Assembly: GCA_041890495.1 (NCBI GenBank)
Contig: CP169086.1
Coordinates: 3,286,001-3,350,000 of the forward strand
Direction of reading: 5' to 3'
DNA: 64,000 nucleotides
From: Escherichia boydii
Lineage (GTDB): Bacteria; Pseudomonadota; Gammaproteobacteria; Enterobacterales; Enterobacteriaceae
Below, in pieces: positions 11,712 to 20,212 of the stretch. The notes below the pieces were generated by a model. The model saw only the letters and a list, made by a program, of their open reading frames with translations. It made no database searches and was not told the DNA's origin. The position numbers and the translations under genes are program-made. Position 1 is the stretch's first letter. Each line of letters opens with the position of its first letter.

Positions 11712-12154
11712 ATGCCGTTAAGTCCCTACATCTCTTTCGCCGGCAACTGCGCAGAGGCCACCGCCTTCTATCAGCAAGCCGTCGGCGCAGAACTTCTCTA
11801 TAAAATCACTTCGGCGAAATGCCAAAATCAGCGCAGGACAGCGCCGAGAACTGCCCTTCCGGAATGCAATTTCCCGATACCGCCATCGCCCACGCCAACG
11901 TGCGCATTGCCGGAAGCGACATCATGATGAGCGATGCTATACCGTCAGGAAAAGCCAGCTACTCCGGCTTTACGCTGGTGCTCGATTCGCAACAGGTCGA
12001 AGAAGGAAAACGCTGGTTTGATAACCTTGCCGCTAACGGAAAAATTGAAATGGCCTGGCAGGAAACTTTCTGGGCGCATGGCTTCGGCAAAGTCACCGAT
12101 AAATTTGGCGTACCGTGGATGATTAATGTCGTCAAACAACAACCAACGCAATAA
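11712..12154 (+). pseudogene. phnB: PhnB (glyoxalase-fold protein), single-base frameshift
   Basis: The first reading frame starts MPLSPYISFAGNCAEATAFYQQ and the second resumes MPKSAQDSAENCPSGMQF through to MINVVKQQPTQ. Together they cover the whole 147-aa E. coli PhnB. The region is 443 bp where 444 are expected, so exactly one base is missing. The break lies at 11808-11809, where an AGC serine codon appears as AC. PhnB belongs to the VOC/glyoxalase superfamily, has no proven role in phosphonate catabolism, and is dispensable for C-P lyase. This could be a true lesion or a sequencing error; the site is not a homopolymer. Confidence 0.88.
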
Positions 12155-12209
12155 CCCGCCGGGAGGCCCGCCCTCCCGCACTGTCATCGAATTCCCGTTA
12201 ACTCCTCAT

Positions 12210-12227
12210 CTGTTAGTCACTTTTAAT
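12210..12227 (+). promoter_or_regulatory. Candidate Pho box upstream of phnC
   Basis: CTGTTAG-TCAC-TTTTAAT follows the PhoB half-site pattern (CTGTCAT-N4-CTGTCAT) loosely and sits about 60 bp upstream of phnC, the position of the E. coli phn Pho box. It predicts induction of the operon in phosphate starvation. Confidence 0.65.
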
Positions 12228-12285
12228 TAACCAAATCGTCACAATAATCCGCCACGATGGAGCCACTTTTTAGGGAGGCTGCATC

Positions 12286-13074
12286 ATGCAAACGATTATC
12301 CGTGTCGAGAAGCTCGCCAAAACCTTCAATCAGCATCAGGCGCTGCATGCGGTTGATCTGAACATTCATCACGGTGAAATGGTGGCTCTGCTTGGGCCGT
12401 CGGGTTCCGGCAAATCCACCCTTTTACGTCACTTAAGCGGTTTGATTACCGGCGATAAATCTGTCGGTAGCCATATCGAGCTGCTGGGCCGCACAGTCCA
12501 GCGCGAAGGCCGTCTGGCGCGCGATATCCGCAAAAGCCGCGCCAACACCGGCTACATCTTCCAACAATTCAACCTGGTGAACCGCCTGAGCGTACTGGAG
12601 AACGTGCTGATTGGCGCGCTCGGCAGCACGCCGTTCTGGCGCACCTGTTTTAGCTGGTTTACCCGCGAGCAGAAACAACGCGCGTTACAGGCGCTGACCC
12701 GCGTTGGCATGGTGCATTTTGCCCATCAACGCGTTTCCACCCTCTCCGGCGGACAGCAGCAGCGTGTGGCGATTGCCCGCGCGCTGATGCAGCAGGCGAA
12801 GGTGATTCTGGCCGATGAACCCATCGCCTCGCTGGACCCGGAATCCGCCCGCATCGTGATGGACACCCTGCGCGACATCAATCAGAACGACGGCATCACC
12901 GTGGTCGTCACGCTGCATCAGGTGGATTACGCCCTGCGCTACTGCGAACGCATCGTCGCCCTGCGCCAGGGGCACGTTTTCTACGACGGCAGCAGCCAAC
13001 AGTTTGATAACGAACGTTTTGACCATCTCTACCGCAGCATTAATCGCATCGAAGAGAACGCGAAAGCTGCCTGA
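12286..13074 (+). CDS. phnC: Phosphonate ABC transporter ATPase PhnC
   Basis: A 262-aa cytoplasmic ATPase that powers phosphonate import through PhnE with the binding protein PhnD. Walker A GPSGSGKST is at about 37-45, followed by the Q-loop YIFQQFNL, the signature LSGGQQQR, Walker B VILADEP and an H-loop TLHQ. Length equals E. coli PhnC. It is the first intact gene of the phnC-P operon, behind a Pho box and RBS (GGAGGC). Confidence 0.97.
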   Translation: MQTIIRVEKLAKTFNQHQALHAVDLNIHHGEMVALLGPSGSGKSTLLRHLSGLITGDKSVGSHIELLGRTVQREGRLARDIRKSRANTGYIFQQFNLVNRLSVLENVLIGALGSTPFWRTCFSWFTREQKQRALQALTRVGMVHFAHQRVSTLSGGQQQRVAIARALMQQAKVILADEPIASLDPESARIVMDTLRDINQNDGITVVVTLHQVDYALRYCERIVALRQGHVFYDGSSQQFDNERFDHLYRSINRIEENAKAA

Positions 13075-13098
13075 CATCCCCATCATTGAGGAAAACGA

Positions 13099-14115
13099 AT
13101 GAACGCTAAGATAATTGCCTCGCTGGCCTTCACCAGCATGTTCAGCCTCAGCACCCTGTTAAGCCCGGCACACGCCGAAGAGCAGGAAAAGGCGCTGAAT
13201 TTCGGCATTATTTCAACGGAATCACAGCAAAACCTGAAACCGCAATGGACGCCATTCTTACAGGATATGGAGAAGAAGCTGGGCGTGAAGGTGAACGCCT
13301 TCTTTGCCCCAGACTACGCAGGCATTATCCAGGGAATGCGCTTCAATAAAGTGGATATCGCCTGGTACGGCAACCTGTCGGCAATGGAAGCGGTGGATCG
13401 CGCCAACGGCCAGGTCTTCGCCCAGACGGTCGCGGCGGATGGATCGCCAGGTTACTGGAGCGTGTTGATCGTCAACAAAGATAGTCCGATCAACAACCTG
13501 AACGATCTGCTGGCGAAGCGGAAAGATCTCACCTTCGGCAATGGCGATCCTAACTCCACCTCTGGCTTCCTCGTCCCCGGTTACTACGTCTTTGCCAAAA
13601 ACAATATCTCCGCCAGCGACTTTAAGCGCACCGTCAACGCTGGGCATGAAACCAACGCGCTGGCCGTCGCCAACAAGCAGGTGGATGTTGCCACCAACAA
13701 CACCGAAAACCTCGACAAGCTGAAAACCTCCGCGCCAGAGAAGCTGAAAGAACTGAAGGTGATCTGGAAGTCGCCGCTGATCCCAGGCGATCCGATCGTC
13801 TGGCGCAAGAATCTCTCCGAAACCACCAAAGACAAGATCTACGACTTCTTTATGAACTACGGAAAAACGCCGGAAGAGAAAGCGGTGCTGGAACGCCTGG
13901 GCTGGGCCCCGTTCCGCGCCTCCAGCGACCTGCAACTGGTGCCGATTCGCCAGCTCGCACTGTTTAAAGAGATGCAGGGCGTAAAAAGCAATAAAGGACT
14001 GAATGAGCAGGACAAGCTGGCAAAAACCACCGAGATTCAGGCGCAGCTGGATGACCTGGACCGCCTGAACAACGCGTTAAGCGCGATGAGTTCGGTAAGT
14101 AAAGCGGTGCAGTAA
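13099..14115 (+). CDS. phnD: Phosphonate-binding periplasmic protein PhnD
   Basis: A 338-aa high-affinity phosphonate-binding protein (best ligand of E. coli PhnD: 2-aminoethylphosphonate). A 26-residue Sec signal peptide ends SPAHA|EE. The mature domain has the family stretches WTPFLQDMEKKLGVKV, the phosphonate-contacting PNSTSG segment and VDVATNNTENL. It delivers ligand to PhnE/PhnC. It is separated from phnE by a REP element, which may stabilise the phnC-phnD message. Confidence 0.97.
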   Translation: MNAKIIASLAFTSMFSLSTLLSPAHAEEQEKALNFGIISTESQQNLKPQWTPFLQDMEKKLGVKVNAFFAPDYAGIIQGMRFNKVDIAWYGNLSAMEAVDRANGQVFAQTVAADGSPGYWSVLIVNKDSPINNLNDLLAKRKDLTFGNGDPNSTSGFLVPGYYVFAKNNISASDFKRTVNAGHETNALAVANKQVDVATNNTENLDKLKTSAPEKLKELKVIWKSPLIPGDPIVWRKNLSETTKDKIYDFFMNYGKTPEEKAVLERLGWAPFRASSDLQLVPIRQLALFKEMQGVKSNKGLNEQDKLAKTTEIQAQLDDLDRLNNALSAMSSVSKAVQ

Positions 14116-14117
14116 AT

Positions 14118-14190
14118 CGTAGGTCGGATACATCCGACAATGTGCAGGCGTTGATGCCGGATGCGGTGCAAGCACCTTATCCGGCCTACA
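14118..14190. repeat. REP/BIME element between phnD and phnE
   Basis: Two inward-facing units: GTAGGTCGGATACATCCGAC and GATGCCGGATGCGG...CCTTATCCGGCCTAC. It lies inside the operon, so it may act in mRNA processing or 3' protection rather than termination. Confidence 0.85.
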
Positions 14191-14204
14191 GACCGGAGCC
14201 AAAC

Positions 14205-14984
14205 ATGCAAACCATCACCATCGCCCCACCCAAGCGCAGCTGGTTCTCGCTTCTGAGCTGGGCCGTTGTTCTCGCCGTGCTGGTCATCTCGTGGCAGGGC
14301 GCGGAAATGGCCCCGCTTACGCTGATTAAAGACGGCGGCAACATGGCAACCTTCGCCGCCGACTTCTTCCCGCCCGATTTCAGCCAGTGGCAGGATTACC
14401 TCACCGAAATGGCCGTCACGCTGCAAATCGCCGTCTGGGGCACCGCGCTGGCGGTGGTTCTCTCCATCCCCTTCGGTCTGATGAGCGCCGAAAACCTGGT
14501 GCCGTGGTGGGTTTACCAGCCCGTTCGCCGCCTGATGGACGCCTGCCGCGCCATTAACGAAATGGTCTTCGCCATGCTGTTCGTGGTCGCCGTCGGTCTC
14601 GGCCCGTTCGCTGGCGTGCTGGCGCTGTTTATCCACACCACCGGCGTGCTCTCCAAGCTGCTTTCCGAAGCGGTGGAAGCGATTGAACCCGGCCCGGTGG
14701 AAGGCATTCGCGCCACCGGCGCTAACAAGCTCGAAGAGATCCTCTACGGCGTGCTGCCACAGGTGATGCCGCTGCTGATCTCCTACTCCCTCTATCGTTT
14801 CGAATCCAACGTCCGCTCGGCGACCGTCGTCGGCATGGTCGGTGCAGGCGGGATCGGCGTCACCCTGTGGGAAGCGATTCGCGGTTTCCAGTTCCAGCAA
14901 ACCTGCGCCCTGATGGTGCTCATCATCGTCACGGTCAGCCTGCTGGATTTCCTCTCTCAACGGTTGCGTAAGCACTTTATCTGA
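14205..14984 (+). CDS. phnE: Phosphonate ABC transporter permease PhnE
   Basis: A 259-aa inner-membrane permease with about six membrane segments and the EAA-type loop (SEAVEAIEPGPVEGIRATGAN) that docks with PhnC. I chose ATG 14205 (MQTITIAPPKRSW, preceded by CGGAGCC); an upstream start would read through the REP. E. coli K-12 carries an 8-bp duplication that silences this gene. Here the reading frame is continuous, so transport should be functional. Confidence 0.95.
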   Translation: MQTITIAPPKRSWFSLLSWAVVLAVLVISWQGAEMAPLTLIKDGGNMATFAADFFPPDFSQWQDYLTEMAVTLQIAVWGTALAVVLSIPFGLMSAENLVPWWVYQPVRRLMDACRAINEMVFAMLFVVAVGLGPFAGVLALFIHTTGVLSKLLSEAVEAIEPGPVEGIRATGANKLEEILYGVLPQVMPLLISYSLYRFESNVRSATVVGMVGAGGIGVTLWEAIRGFQFQQTCALMVLIIVTVSLLDFLSQRLRKHFI

Positions 14985-15004
14985 TAAGCGAGGCATTGAT
15001 AGCT

Positions 15005-15730
15005 ATGCACTTGTCTACACATCCGACCAGCTACCCAACACGCTATCAGGAGATAGCCGCAAAACTTGAGCAGGAGCTTCGTCAACACTACCGCTGCGGC
15101 GACTATCTTCCCGCCGAGCAGCAACTGGCGGCGCGCTTTGAGGTGAACCGCCACACCCTGCGCCGCGCCATCGACCAGCTGGTGGAAAAAGGCTGGGTAC
15201 AGCGCCGTCAGGGCGTCGGCGTACTGGTGCTGATGCGCCCGTTCGATTACCCGCTCAACGCCCAGGCGCGTTTTAGCCAGAACCTGCTGGATCAGGGCAG
15301 CCATCTCACCAGCGAAAAACTGCTGTCTGTGCTGCGCCCGGCCTCCGGTCACGTTGCTGACGCGCTGGGGATTACCGAGGGCGAGAACGTTATCCACCTG
15401 CGCACCCTGCGTCGGGTCAACGGCGTCGCGCTCTGTTTAATCGACCACTACTTTGCGGACCTCGCCCTCTGGCCGACGCTGCAACGCTTCGACAGCGGCT
15501 CGCTGCACGATTTTCTGCGCGAGCAAACCGGAATTGCGCTGCGCCGCAGCCAGACGCGGATCAGCGCCCGCCGCGCCCAGGCCAAAGAGTGCCAGCGTCT
15601 TGAAATCCCGAATATGTCGCCGCTGCTGTGCGTGCGCACCCTTAACCACCGTGACGGTGAAAGCAGCCCGGCGGAGTACTCCGTCAGCCTGACGCGCGCC
15701 GACATGATTGAATTCACTATGGAGCACTGA
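15005..15730 (+). CDS. phnF: GntR-family regulator PhnF
   Basis: A 241-aa transcription factor with an N-terminal winged helix-turn-helix (about 10-75, PAEQQLAARFEVNRHTLRRAID) and a C-terminal UTRA effector domain, in the HutC subfamily of GntR. It is the predicted local regulator of the phn operon, but its ligand is not established and it is not needed for C-P lyase activity. It is encoded between the transport and catalytic genes, and its stop codon abuts the phnG ATG. Confidence 0.95.
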   Translation: MHLSTHPTSYPTRYQEIAAKLEQELRQHYRCGDYLPAEQQLAARFEVNRHTLRRAIDQLVEKGWVQRRQGVGVLVLMRPFDYPLNAQARFSQNLLDQGSHLTSEKLLSVLRPASGHVADALGITEGENVIHLRTLRRVNGVALCLIDHYFADLALWPTLQRFDSGSLHDFLREQTGIALRRSQTRISARRAQAKECQRLEIPNMSPLLCVRTLNHRDGESSPAEYSVSLTRADMIEFTMEH

Positions 15731-16183
15731 ATGCACGCAGATACCGCGACCCGCCAGCACTGGATGTCCGTACTGGCGCACAGCCAACCGGCTGAACTGG
15801 CAGCCCGCCTGAACGCGCTGAACATCACCGCCGACTATGAAGTGATCCGCACCGCCGAAACCGGCCTGGTGCAGATTCAGGCGCGAATGGGCGGTACCGG
15901 CGAACGCTTTTTTGCCGGCGACGCCACGCTGACCCGCGCCGCCGTACGCCTGACTGACGGCACCCTCGGCTACAGCTGGGTGCTGGGGCGCGACAAACAG
16001 CACGCCGAACGCTGCGCGCTGATTGACGCGTTGATGCAGCAATCTCGCCATTTTCAAAACTTATCAGAAACCCTTATTGCCCCGCTGGACGCTGACCGTA
16101 TGGCACGCATTGCCGCACGCCAGGCCGAAGTGAACGCCAGCCGGGTCGACTTCTTTACGATGGTTCGCGGAGACAACGCATGA
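15731..16183 (+). CDS. phnG: C-P lyase core subunit PhnG
   Basis: A 150-aa subunit of the PhnGHIJ core complex. With PhnI, PhnH and PhnL it forms ribose-1-methylphosphonate-5-triphosphate from ATP and methylphosphonate, displacing adenine. Conserved family segments include VLMRMGGTGERFFAGDA-like residues and GYSWVLGRDKQHAE. Its stop overlaps the phnH start by 4 bp (ATGA), consistent with coupled 1:1 synthesis. Confidence 0.96.
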   Translation: MHADTATRQHWMSVLAHSQPAELAARLNALNITADYEVIRTAETGLVQIQARMGGTGERFFAGDATLTRAAVRLTDGTLGYSWVLGRDKQHAERCALIDALMQQSRHFQNLSETLIAPLDADRMARIAARQAEVNASRVDFFTMVRGDNA

Positions 16184-16764
16184 CCCTGGAAACCGCTTTT
16201 ATGCTTCCCGTGCAGGATGCCCAGCACAGTTTTCGTCGCCTGTTAAAAGCCATGAGCGAGCCGGGCGTGATTGTCGCCCTGCATCAGCTCAAGCGCGGCT
16301 GGCAGCCGCTGAATATCGCCACCACCAGCGTGCTGCTGACGCTGGCCGATAACGACACGCCGGTGTGGCTTGCCACGCCATTAAGTAACGATATCGTCAG
16401 CCAGAGCCTGCGTTTTCATACCAACGCGCCGCTGGTTAGCCAGCCGGAACAGGCGACCTTCGCGGTGACGGATGAGGCGATTTCCAGCGAACAGCTCAAC
16501 GCCCTTTCCACCGGCACCGCCGTTGCGCCGGAAGCGGGCGCGACGCTGATTTTACAGGTCGCCAGCCTGAGCGGCGGGCGTATGTTGCGCCTCACCGGCG
16601 CGGGCATTGCCGAAGAACGAATGATCGCCCCGCAGCTGCCGGAATGCATTCTGCACGAACTCACCGAGCGCCCGCACCCGTTCCCGCTCGGCATCGACCT
16701 GATCCTGACCTGCGGTGAGCGCCTGCTGGCTATCCCGCGAACCACTCATGTGGAGGTGTGCTGA
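16180..16764 (+). CDS. phnH: C-P lyase core subunit PhnH
   Basis: A 194-aa subunit of the PhnG2H2I2J2 core. It has a PLP-dependent-transferase-like fold without PLP binding and a structural role; in E. coli it is required for phosphonate growth. Conserved features include FRRLLKAMSEPG near the N-terminus and PFPLGIDLILTC near the C-terminus. It overlaps phnG by 4 bp and phnI by 1 bp. Confidence 0.96.
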   Translation: MTLETAFMLPVQDAQHSFRRLLKAMSEPGVIVALHQLKRGWQPLNIATTSVLLTLADNDTPVWLATPLSNDIVSQSLRFHTNAPLVSQPEQATFAVTDEAISSEQLNALSTGTAVAPEAGATLILQVASLSGGRMLRLTGAGIAEERMIAPQLPECILHELTERPHPFPLGIDLILTCGERLLAIPRTTHVEVC

Positions 16765-17828
16765 TGTACGTTGCCGTGAAAGGGGGCGAAAAGGCGATCG
16801 ACGCCGCCCACGCCCTGCAAGAGAGCCGACGCCGGGGCGATACCGATTTGCCTGAACTGAGCGTCGCCCAGATTGAACAGCAGCTTAATCTCGCGGTGGA
16901 TCGCGTGATGACCGAAGGCGGCATTGCCGACCGCGAACTGGCGGCGCTGGCGCTGAAACAGGCCAGCGGCGATAACGTTGAAGCGATTTTCCTGCTGCGC
17001 GCCTACCGCACCACGCTGGCAAAGCTGGCGGTAAGCGAGCCGCTCGACACCACCGGGATGCGTCTCGAACGGCGTATTTCGGCGGTTTATAAAGACATTC
17101 CCGGCGGCCAGCTGCTTGGCCCAACCTACGACTACACCCATCGCCTGCTCGATTTCACCCTGCTGGCAAACGGTGAAGCGCCGACGCTGACCACCGCCGA
17201 CAGCGAACAACAGCCGTCGCCGCACGTTTTCAGCCTGCTGGCGCGTCAGGGGCTGGCGAAGTTTGAAGAAGATAGCGGCGCACAGCCGGATGACATCACC
17301 CACACGCCGCCGGTTTACCCCTGCTCACGTTCTTCCCGTTTGCAGCAGTTAATGCGCGGGGACGAAGGCTATTTGCTGGCGCTGGCCTACTCTACCCAGC
17401 GCGGTTACGGGCGCAACCACCCGTTCGCGGGCGAGATCCGCAGTGGTTACATCGACGTGTCGATTGTGCCCGAAGAGCTGGGATTTGCGGTAAACGTCGG
17501 CGAACTGCTGATGACCGAGTGTGAAATGGTCAACGGTTTTATCGATCCGCCGGATGAACCACCGCATTTTACACGCGGCTACGGGCTGGTGTTCGGCATG
17601 AGCGAGCGCAAAGCGATGGCAATGGCGCTAGTCGATCGTGCGTTGCAGGCCCCGGAGTACGGCGAGCACGCGACAGGCCCGGCGCAGGATGAAGAGTTCG
17701 TGCTGGCACATGCCGACAATGTCGAAGCCGCAGGCTTTGTCTCGCACCTCAAACTCCCCCACTACGTCGATTTCCAGGCCGAACTGGAGCTACTCAAACG
17801 TCTGCAACAGGAGCAGAACCATGGCTAA
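16764..17828 (+). CDS. phnI: C-P lyase core subunit PhnI (nucleosidase component)
   Basis: A 354-aa catalytic subunit. It acts as a nucleosidase on its own and, with PhnG, PhnH and PhnL, attaches methylphosphonate to ribose-5-triphosphate. The start MYVAVKGGEKAIDAAHAL at 16764 gives the family length. The C-terminal region contains ECEMVNGFIDPPDEPPHFTR and a His-rich LAHADNVEAAGF segment. It overlaps phnJ by 8 bp. No lesions are seen. Confidence 0.97.
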   Translation: MYVAVKGGEKAIDAAHALQESRRRGDTDLPELSVAQIEQQLNLAVDRVMTEGGIADRELAALALKQASGDNVEAIFLLRAYRTTLAKLAVSEPLDTTGMRLERRISAVYKDIPGGQLLGPTYDYTHRLLDFTLLANGEAPTLTTADSEQQPSPHVFSLLARQGLAKFEEDSGAQPDDITHTPPVYPCSRSSRLQQLMRGDEGYLLALAYSTQRGYGRNHPFAGEIRSGYIDVSIVPEELGFAVNVGELLMTECEMVNGFIDPPDEPPHFTRGYGLVFGMSERKAMAMALVDRALQAPEYGEHATGPAQDEEFVLAHADNVEAAGFVSHLKLPHYVDFQAELELLKRLQQEQNHG

Positions 17829-18666
17829 TCTGAGCGGCTACAACTTTGCCTACCTCGACGAGCAGACCAAACGCATGATCCGCCGCGCCATCTTAAAAGC
17901 GGTAGCGATCCCCGGTTATCAGGTACCTTTTGGCGGGCGCGAGATGCCAATGCCATACGGCTGGGGAACCGGCGGCATACAGCTCACCGCCAGCGTGATT
18001 GGCGAAAGCGACGTGCTGAAGGTGATTGACCAGGGCGCAGACGACACCACCAACGCCGTGTCGATCCGCAACTTCTTTAAGCGCGTGACCGGGGTAAACA
18101 CCACTGAACGTACGGACGATGCGACGCTTATCCAGACGCGCCATCGCATCCCCGAAACGCCGCTGACCGAAGATCAGATAGTTATTTTCCAGGTGCCAAT
18201 CCCCGAACCGCTGCGCTTTATCGAGCCGCGCGAAACGGAAACCCGCACCATGCACGCGCTGGAAGAGTACGGCGTGATGCAGGTGAAACTGTATGAAGAT
18301 ATCGCCCGCTTCGGTCATATCGCCACTACCTACGCCTATCCGGTGAAGGTGAACGGGCGCTACGTAATGGACCCGTCGCCGATCCCGAAATTCGATAACC
18401 CGAAAATGGACATGATGCCCGCCCTGCAACTGTTCGGCGCGGGGCGCGAGAAGCGCATCTATGCGGTGCCGCCGTTTACCCGCGTGGAAAGCCTCGATTT
18501 CGACGATCACCCGTTCACCGTTCAGCAGTGGGATGAGCCGTGCGCCATCTGCGGATCGACCCACAGCTATCTTGATGAAGTGGTGCTGGATGACGCCGGA
18601 AACCGCATGTTTGTCTGCTCCGATACCGATTATTGCCGCCAACAGAGCGAGGCAAAAAACCAATGA
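17821..18666 (+). CDS. phnJ: C-P lyase radical-SAM subunit PhnJ
   Basis: A 281-aa enzyme that cleaves the carbon-phosphorus bond of ribose-1-phosphonate-5-phosphate, releasing methane (from methylphosphonate) and a cyclic phosphate. The atypical radical-SAM cluster cysteines are all present at Cys241, Cys244, Cys266 and Cys272 (CAIC...VC...YC). This spacing is characteristic of PhnJ and differs from the CxxxCxxC motif of most radical-SAM enzymes. It overlaps phnK by 4 bp. Confidence 0.97.
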   Translation: MANLSGYNFAYLDEQTKRMIRRAILKAVAIPGYQVPFGGREMPMPYGWGTGGIQLTASVIGESDVLKVIDQGADDTTNAVSIRNFFKRVTGVNTTERTDDATLIQTRHRIPETPLTEDQIVIFQVPIPEPLRFIEPRETETRTMHALEEYGVMQVKLYEDIARFGHIATTYAYPVKVNGRYVMDPSPIPKFDNPKMDMMPALQLFGAGREKRIYAVPPFTRVESLDFDDHPFTVQQWDEPCAICGSTHSYLDEVVLDDAGNRMFVCSDTDYCRQQSEAKNQ

Positions 18667-19421
18667 ATCAACCGTTACTTTCGGTCAATAACCTGACCCA
18701 CCTTTACGCGCCGGGCAAAGGCTTTAGCGATGTCTCTTTTGATTTATGGCCGGGGGAAGTGCTGGGCATTGTCGGGGAGTCCGGCTCCGGGAAGACCACG
18801 CTGCTGAAATCAATCTCCGCGCGCCTGACGCCGCAGCAGGGGGAAATTCACTATGAAAACCGTTCCCTCTATGGCATGAGCGAGGCCGACCGCCGTCGCC
18901 TGCTGCGCACCGAATGGGGCGTGGTGCATCAGCATCCGCTCGACGGCCTGCGCCGCCAGGTCTCGGCAGGCGGCAATATCGGCGAGCGGCTGATGGCGAC
19001 CGGGGCGCGTCATTACGGCGATATTCGCGCCACCGCGCAGAAGTGGCTGGAAGAGGTGGAAATTCCCGCCAACCGGATCGACGACCTGCCGACCACCTTT
19101 TCCGGTGGCATGCAGCAGCGTTTGCAGATTGCCCGCAATCTGGTGACGCATCCGAAGCTGGTGTTTATGGACGAGCCAACCGGCGGGCTGGATGTGTCGG
19201 TGCAGGCACGCCTGCTCGATCTGCTGCGCGGCCTGGTGGTGGAGCTGAACCTGGCGGTGGTGATTGTCACCCATGATTTAGGCGTTGCCCGCCTGCTGGC
19301 GGACCGTTTGCTGGTGATGAAACAGGGGCAAGTGGTGGAGAGTGGGTTAACCGACCGCGTGCTCGACGACCCGCACCATCCGTACACCCAGTTGCTGGTG
19401 TCATCGGTTTTGCAGAATTGA
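18663..19421 (+). CDS. phnK: C-P lyase-associated ABC-type ATPase PhnK
   Basis: A 252-aa ABC-fold ATPase that binds the PhnGHIJ core rather than a membrane permease; structural work in E. coli places a PhnK dimer on PhnJ. Motifs are Walker A GESGSGKTT, signature FSGGMQQRL and Walker B VFMDEPTGG. The start (ATG 18663) overlaps phnJ. It is separated from phnL by a REP element, so the operon's ABC-like pair is split by a repeat. Confidence 0.96.
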   Translation: MNQPLLSVNNLTHLYAPGKGFSDVSFDLWPGEVLGIVGESGSGKTTLLKSISARLTPQQGEIHYENRSLYGMSEADRRRLLRTEWGVVHQHPLDGLRRQVSAGGNIGERLMATGARHYGDIRATAQKWLEEVEIPANRIDDLPTTFSGGMQQRLQIARNLVTHPKLVFMDEPTGGLDVSVQARLLDLLRGLVVELNLAVVIVTHDLGVARLLADRLLVMKQGQVVESGLTDRVLDDPHHPYTQLLVSSVLQN

Positions 19422-19424
19422 GCC

Positions 19425-19512
<88 letters not shown>

Positions 19513-19531
19513 CCGAACCACGAGGCGAAAA

Positions 19532-20212
19532 ATGATTAACGTACAAAACGTCAGTAAAACCTTCATCCTGCACCAGCAAAACGGCGTGCGCCTGCCCGTC
19601 CTCAACCGCGCCTCGCTCATCGTCAACGCGGGCGAATGCGTGGTGCTCCACGGCCATTCCGGCAGCGGCAAATCAACCCTGCTGCGCTCGCTGTACGCCA
19701 ACTATCTGCCCGACGAAGGGCAAATCCAGATTAAACACGGTGACGAATGGGTAGACCTGGTCACCGCGCCAGCCCGCAAAGTGGTGGAGATCCGCAAAAC
19801 CACCGTCGGCTGGGTGAGCCAGTTTCTGCGCGTTATCCCGCGCATTTCGGCGCTGGAAGTAGTAATGCAGCCGCTGCTCGATACCGGCGTACCGCGTGAA
19901 GCCTGCGCCGCTAAAGCCGCCCGATTACTGACGCGCCTGAACGTGCCTGAACGCCTGTGGCACCTTGCACCATCGACCTTCTCCGGCGGCGAACAGCAGC
20001 GCGTCAACATCGCCCGCGGCTTTATCGTCGACTACCCGATTCTGCTGCTCGACGAACCTACCGCCTCGCTGGACGCCAAAAACAGCGCCGCGGTGGTGGA
20101 ACTGATTCACGAAGCCAAAGTCCGTGGCGCAGCCATCGTCGGCATCTTCCATGACGAAGCTGTACGTAATGACGTTGCCGACCGCCTGCACCCAATGGGA
20201 GCCTCTTCATGA
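19532..20212 (+). CDS. phnL: C-P lyase-associated ABC-type ATPase PhnL
   Basis: A 226-aa ABC-fold protein required with PhnGHI to form the ribose-phosphonate triphosphate intermediate and found bound to the core complex with PhnK. Walker A is GHSGSGKST, signature FSGGEQQRV, Walker B LLLDEPTAS. The ATG at 19532 follows GAGGCGAAAA. It overlaps phnM by 4 bp. An upstream in-frame start would translate the REP and is rejected. Confidence 0.96.
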   Translation: MINVQNVSKTFILHQQNGVRLPVLNRASLIVNAGECVVLHGHSGSGKSTLLRSLYANYLPDEGQIQIKHGDEWVDLVTAPARKVVEIRKTTVGWVSQFLRVIPRISALEVVMQPLLDTGVPREACAAKAARLLTRLNVPERLWHLAPSTFSGGEQQRVNIARGFIVDYPILLLDEPTASLDAKNSAAVVELIHEAKVRGAAIVGIFHDEAVRNDVADRLHPMGASS

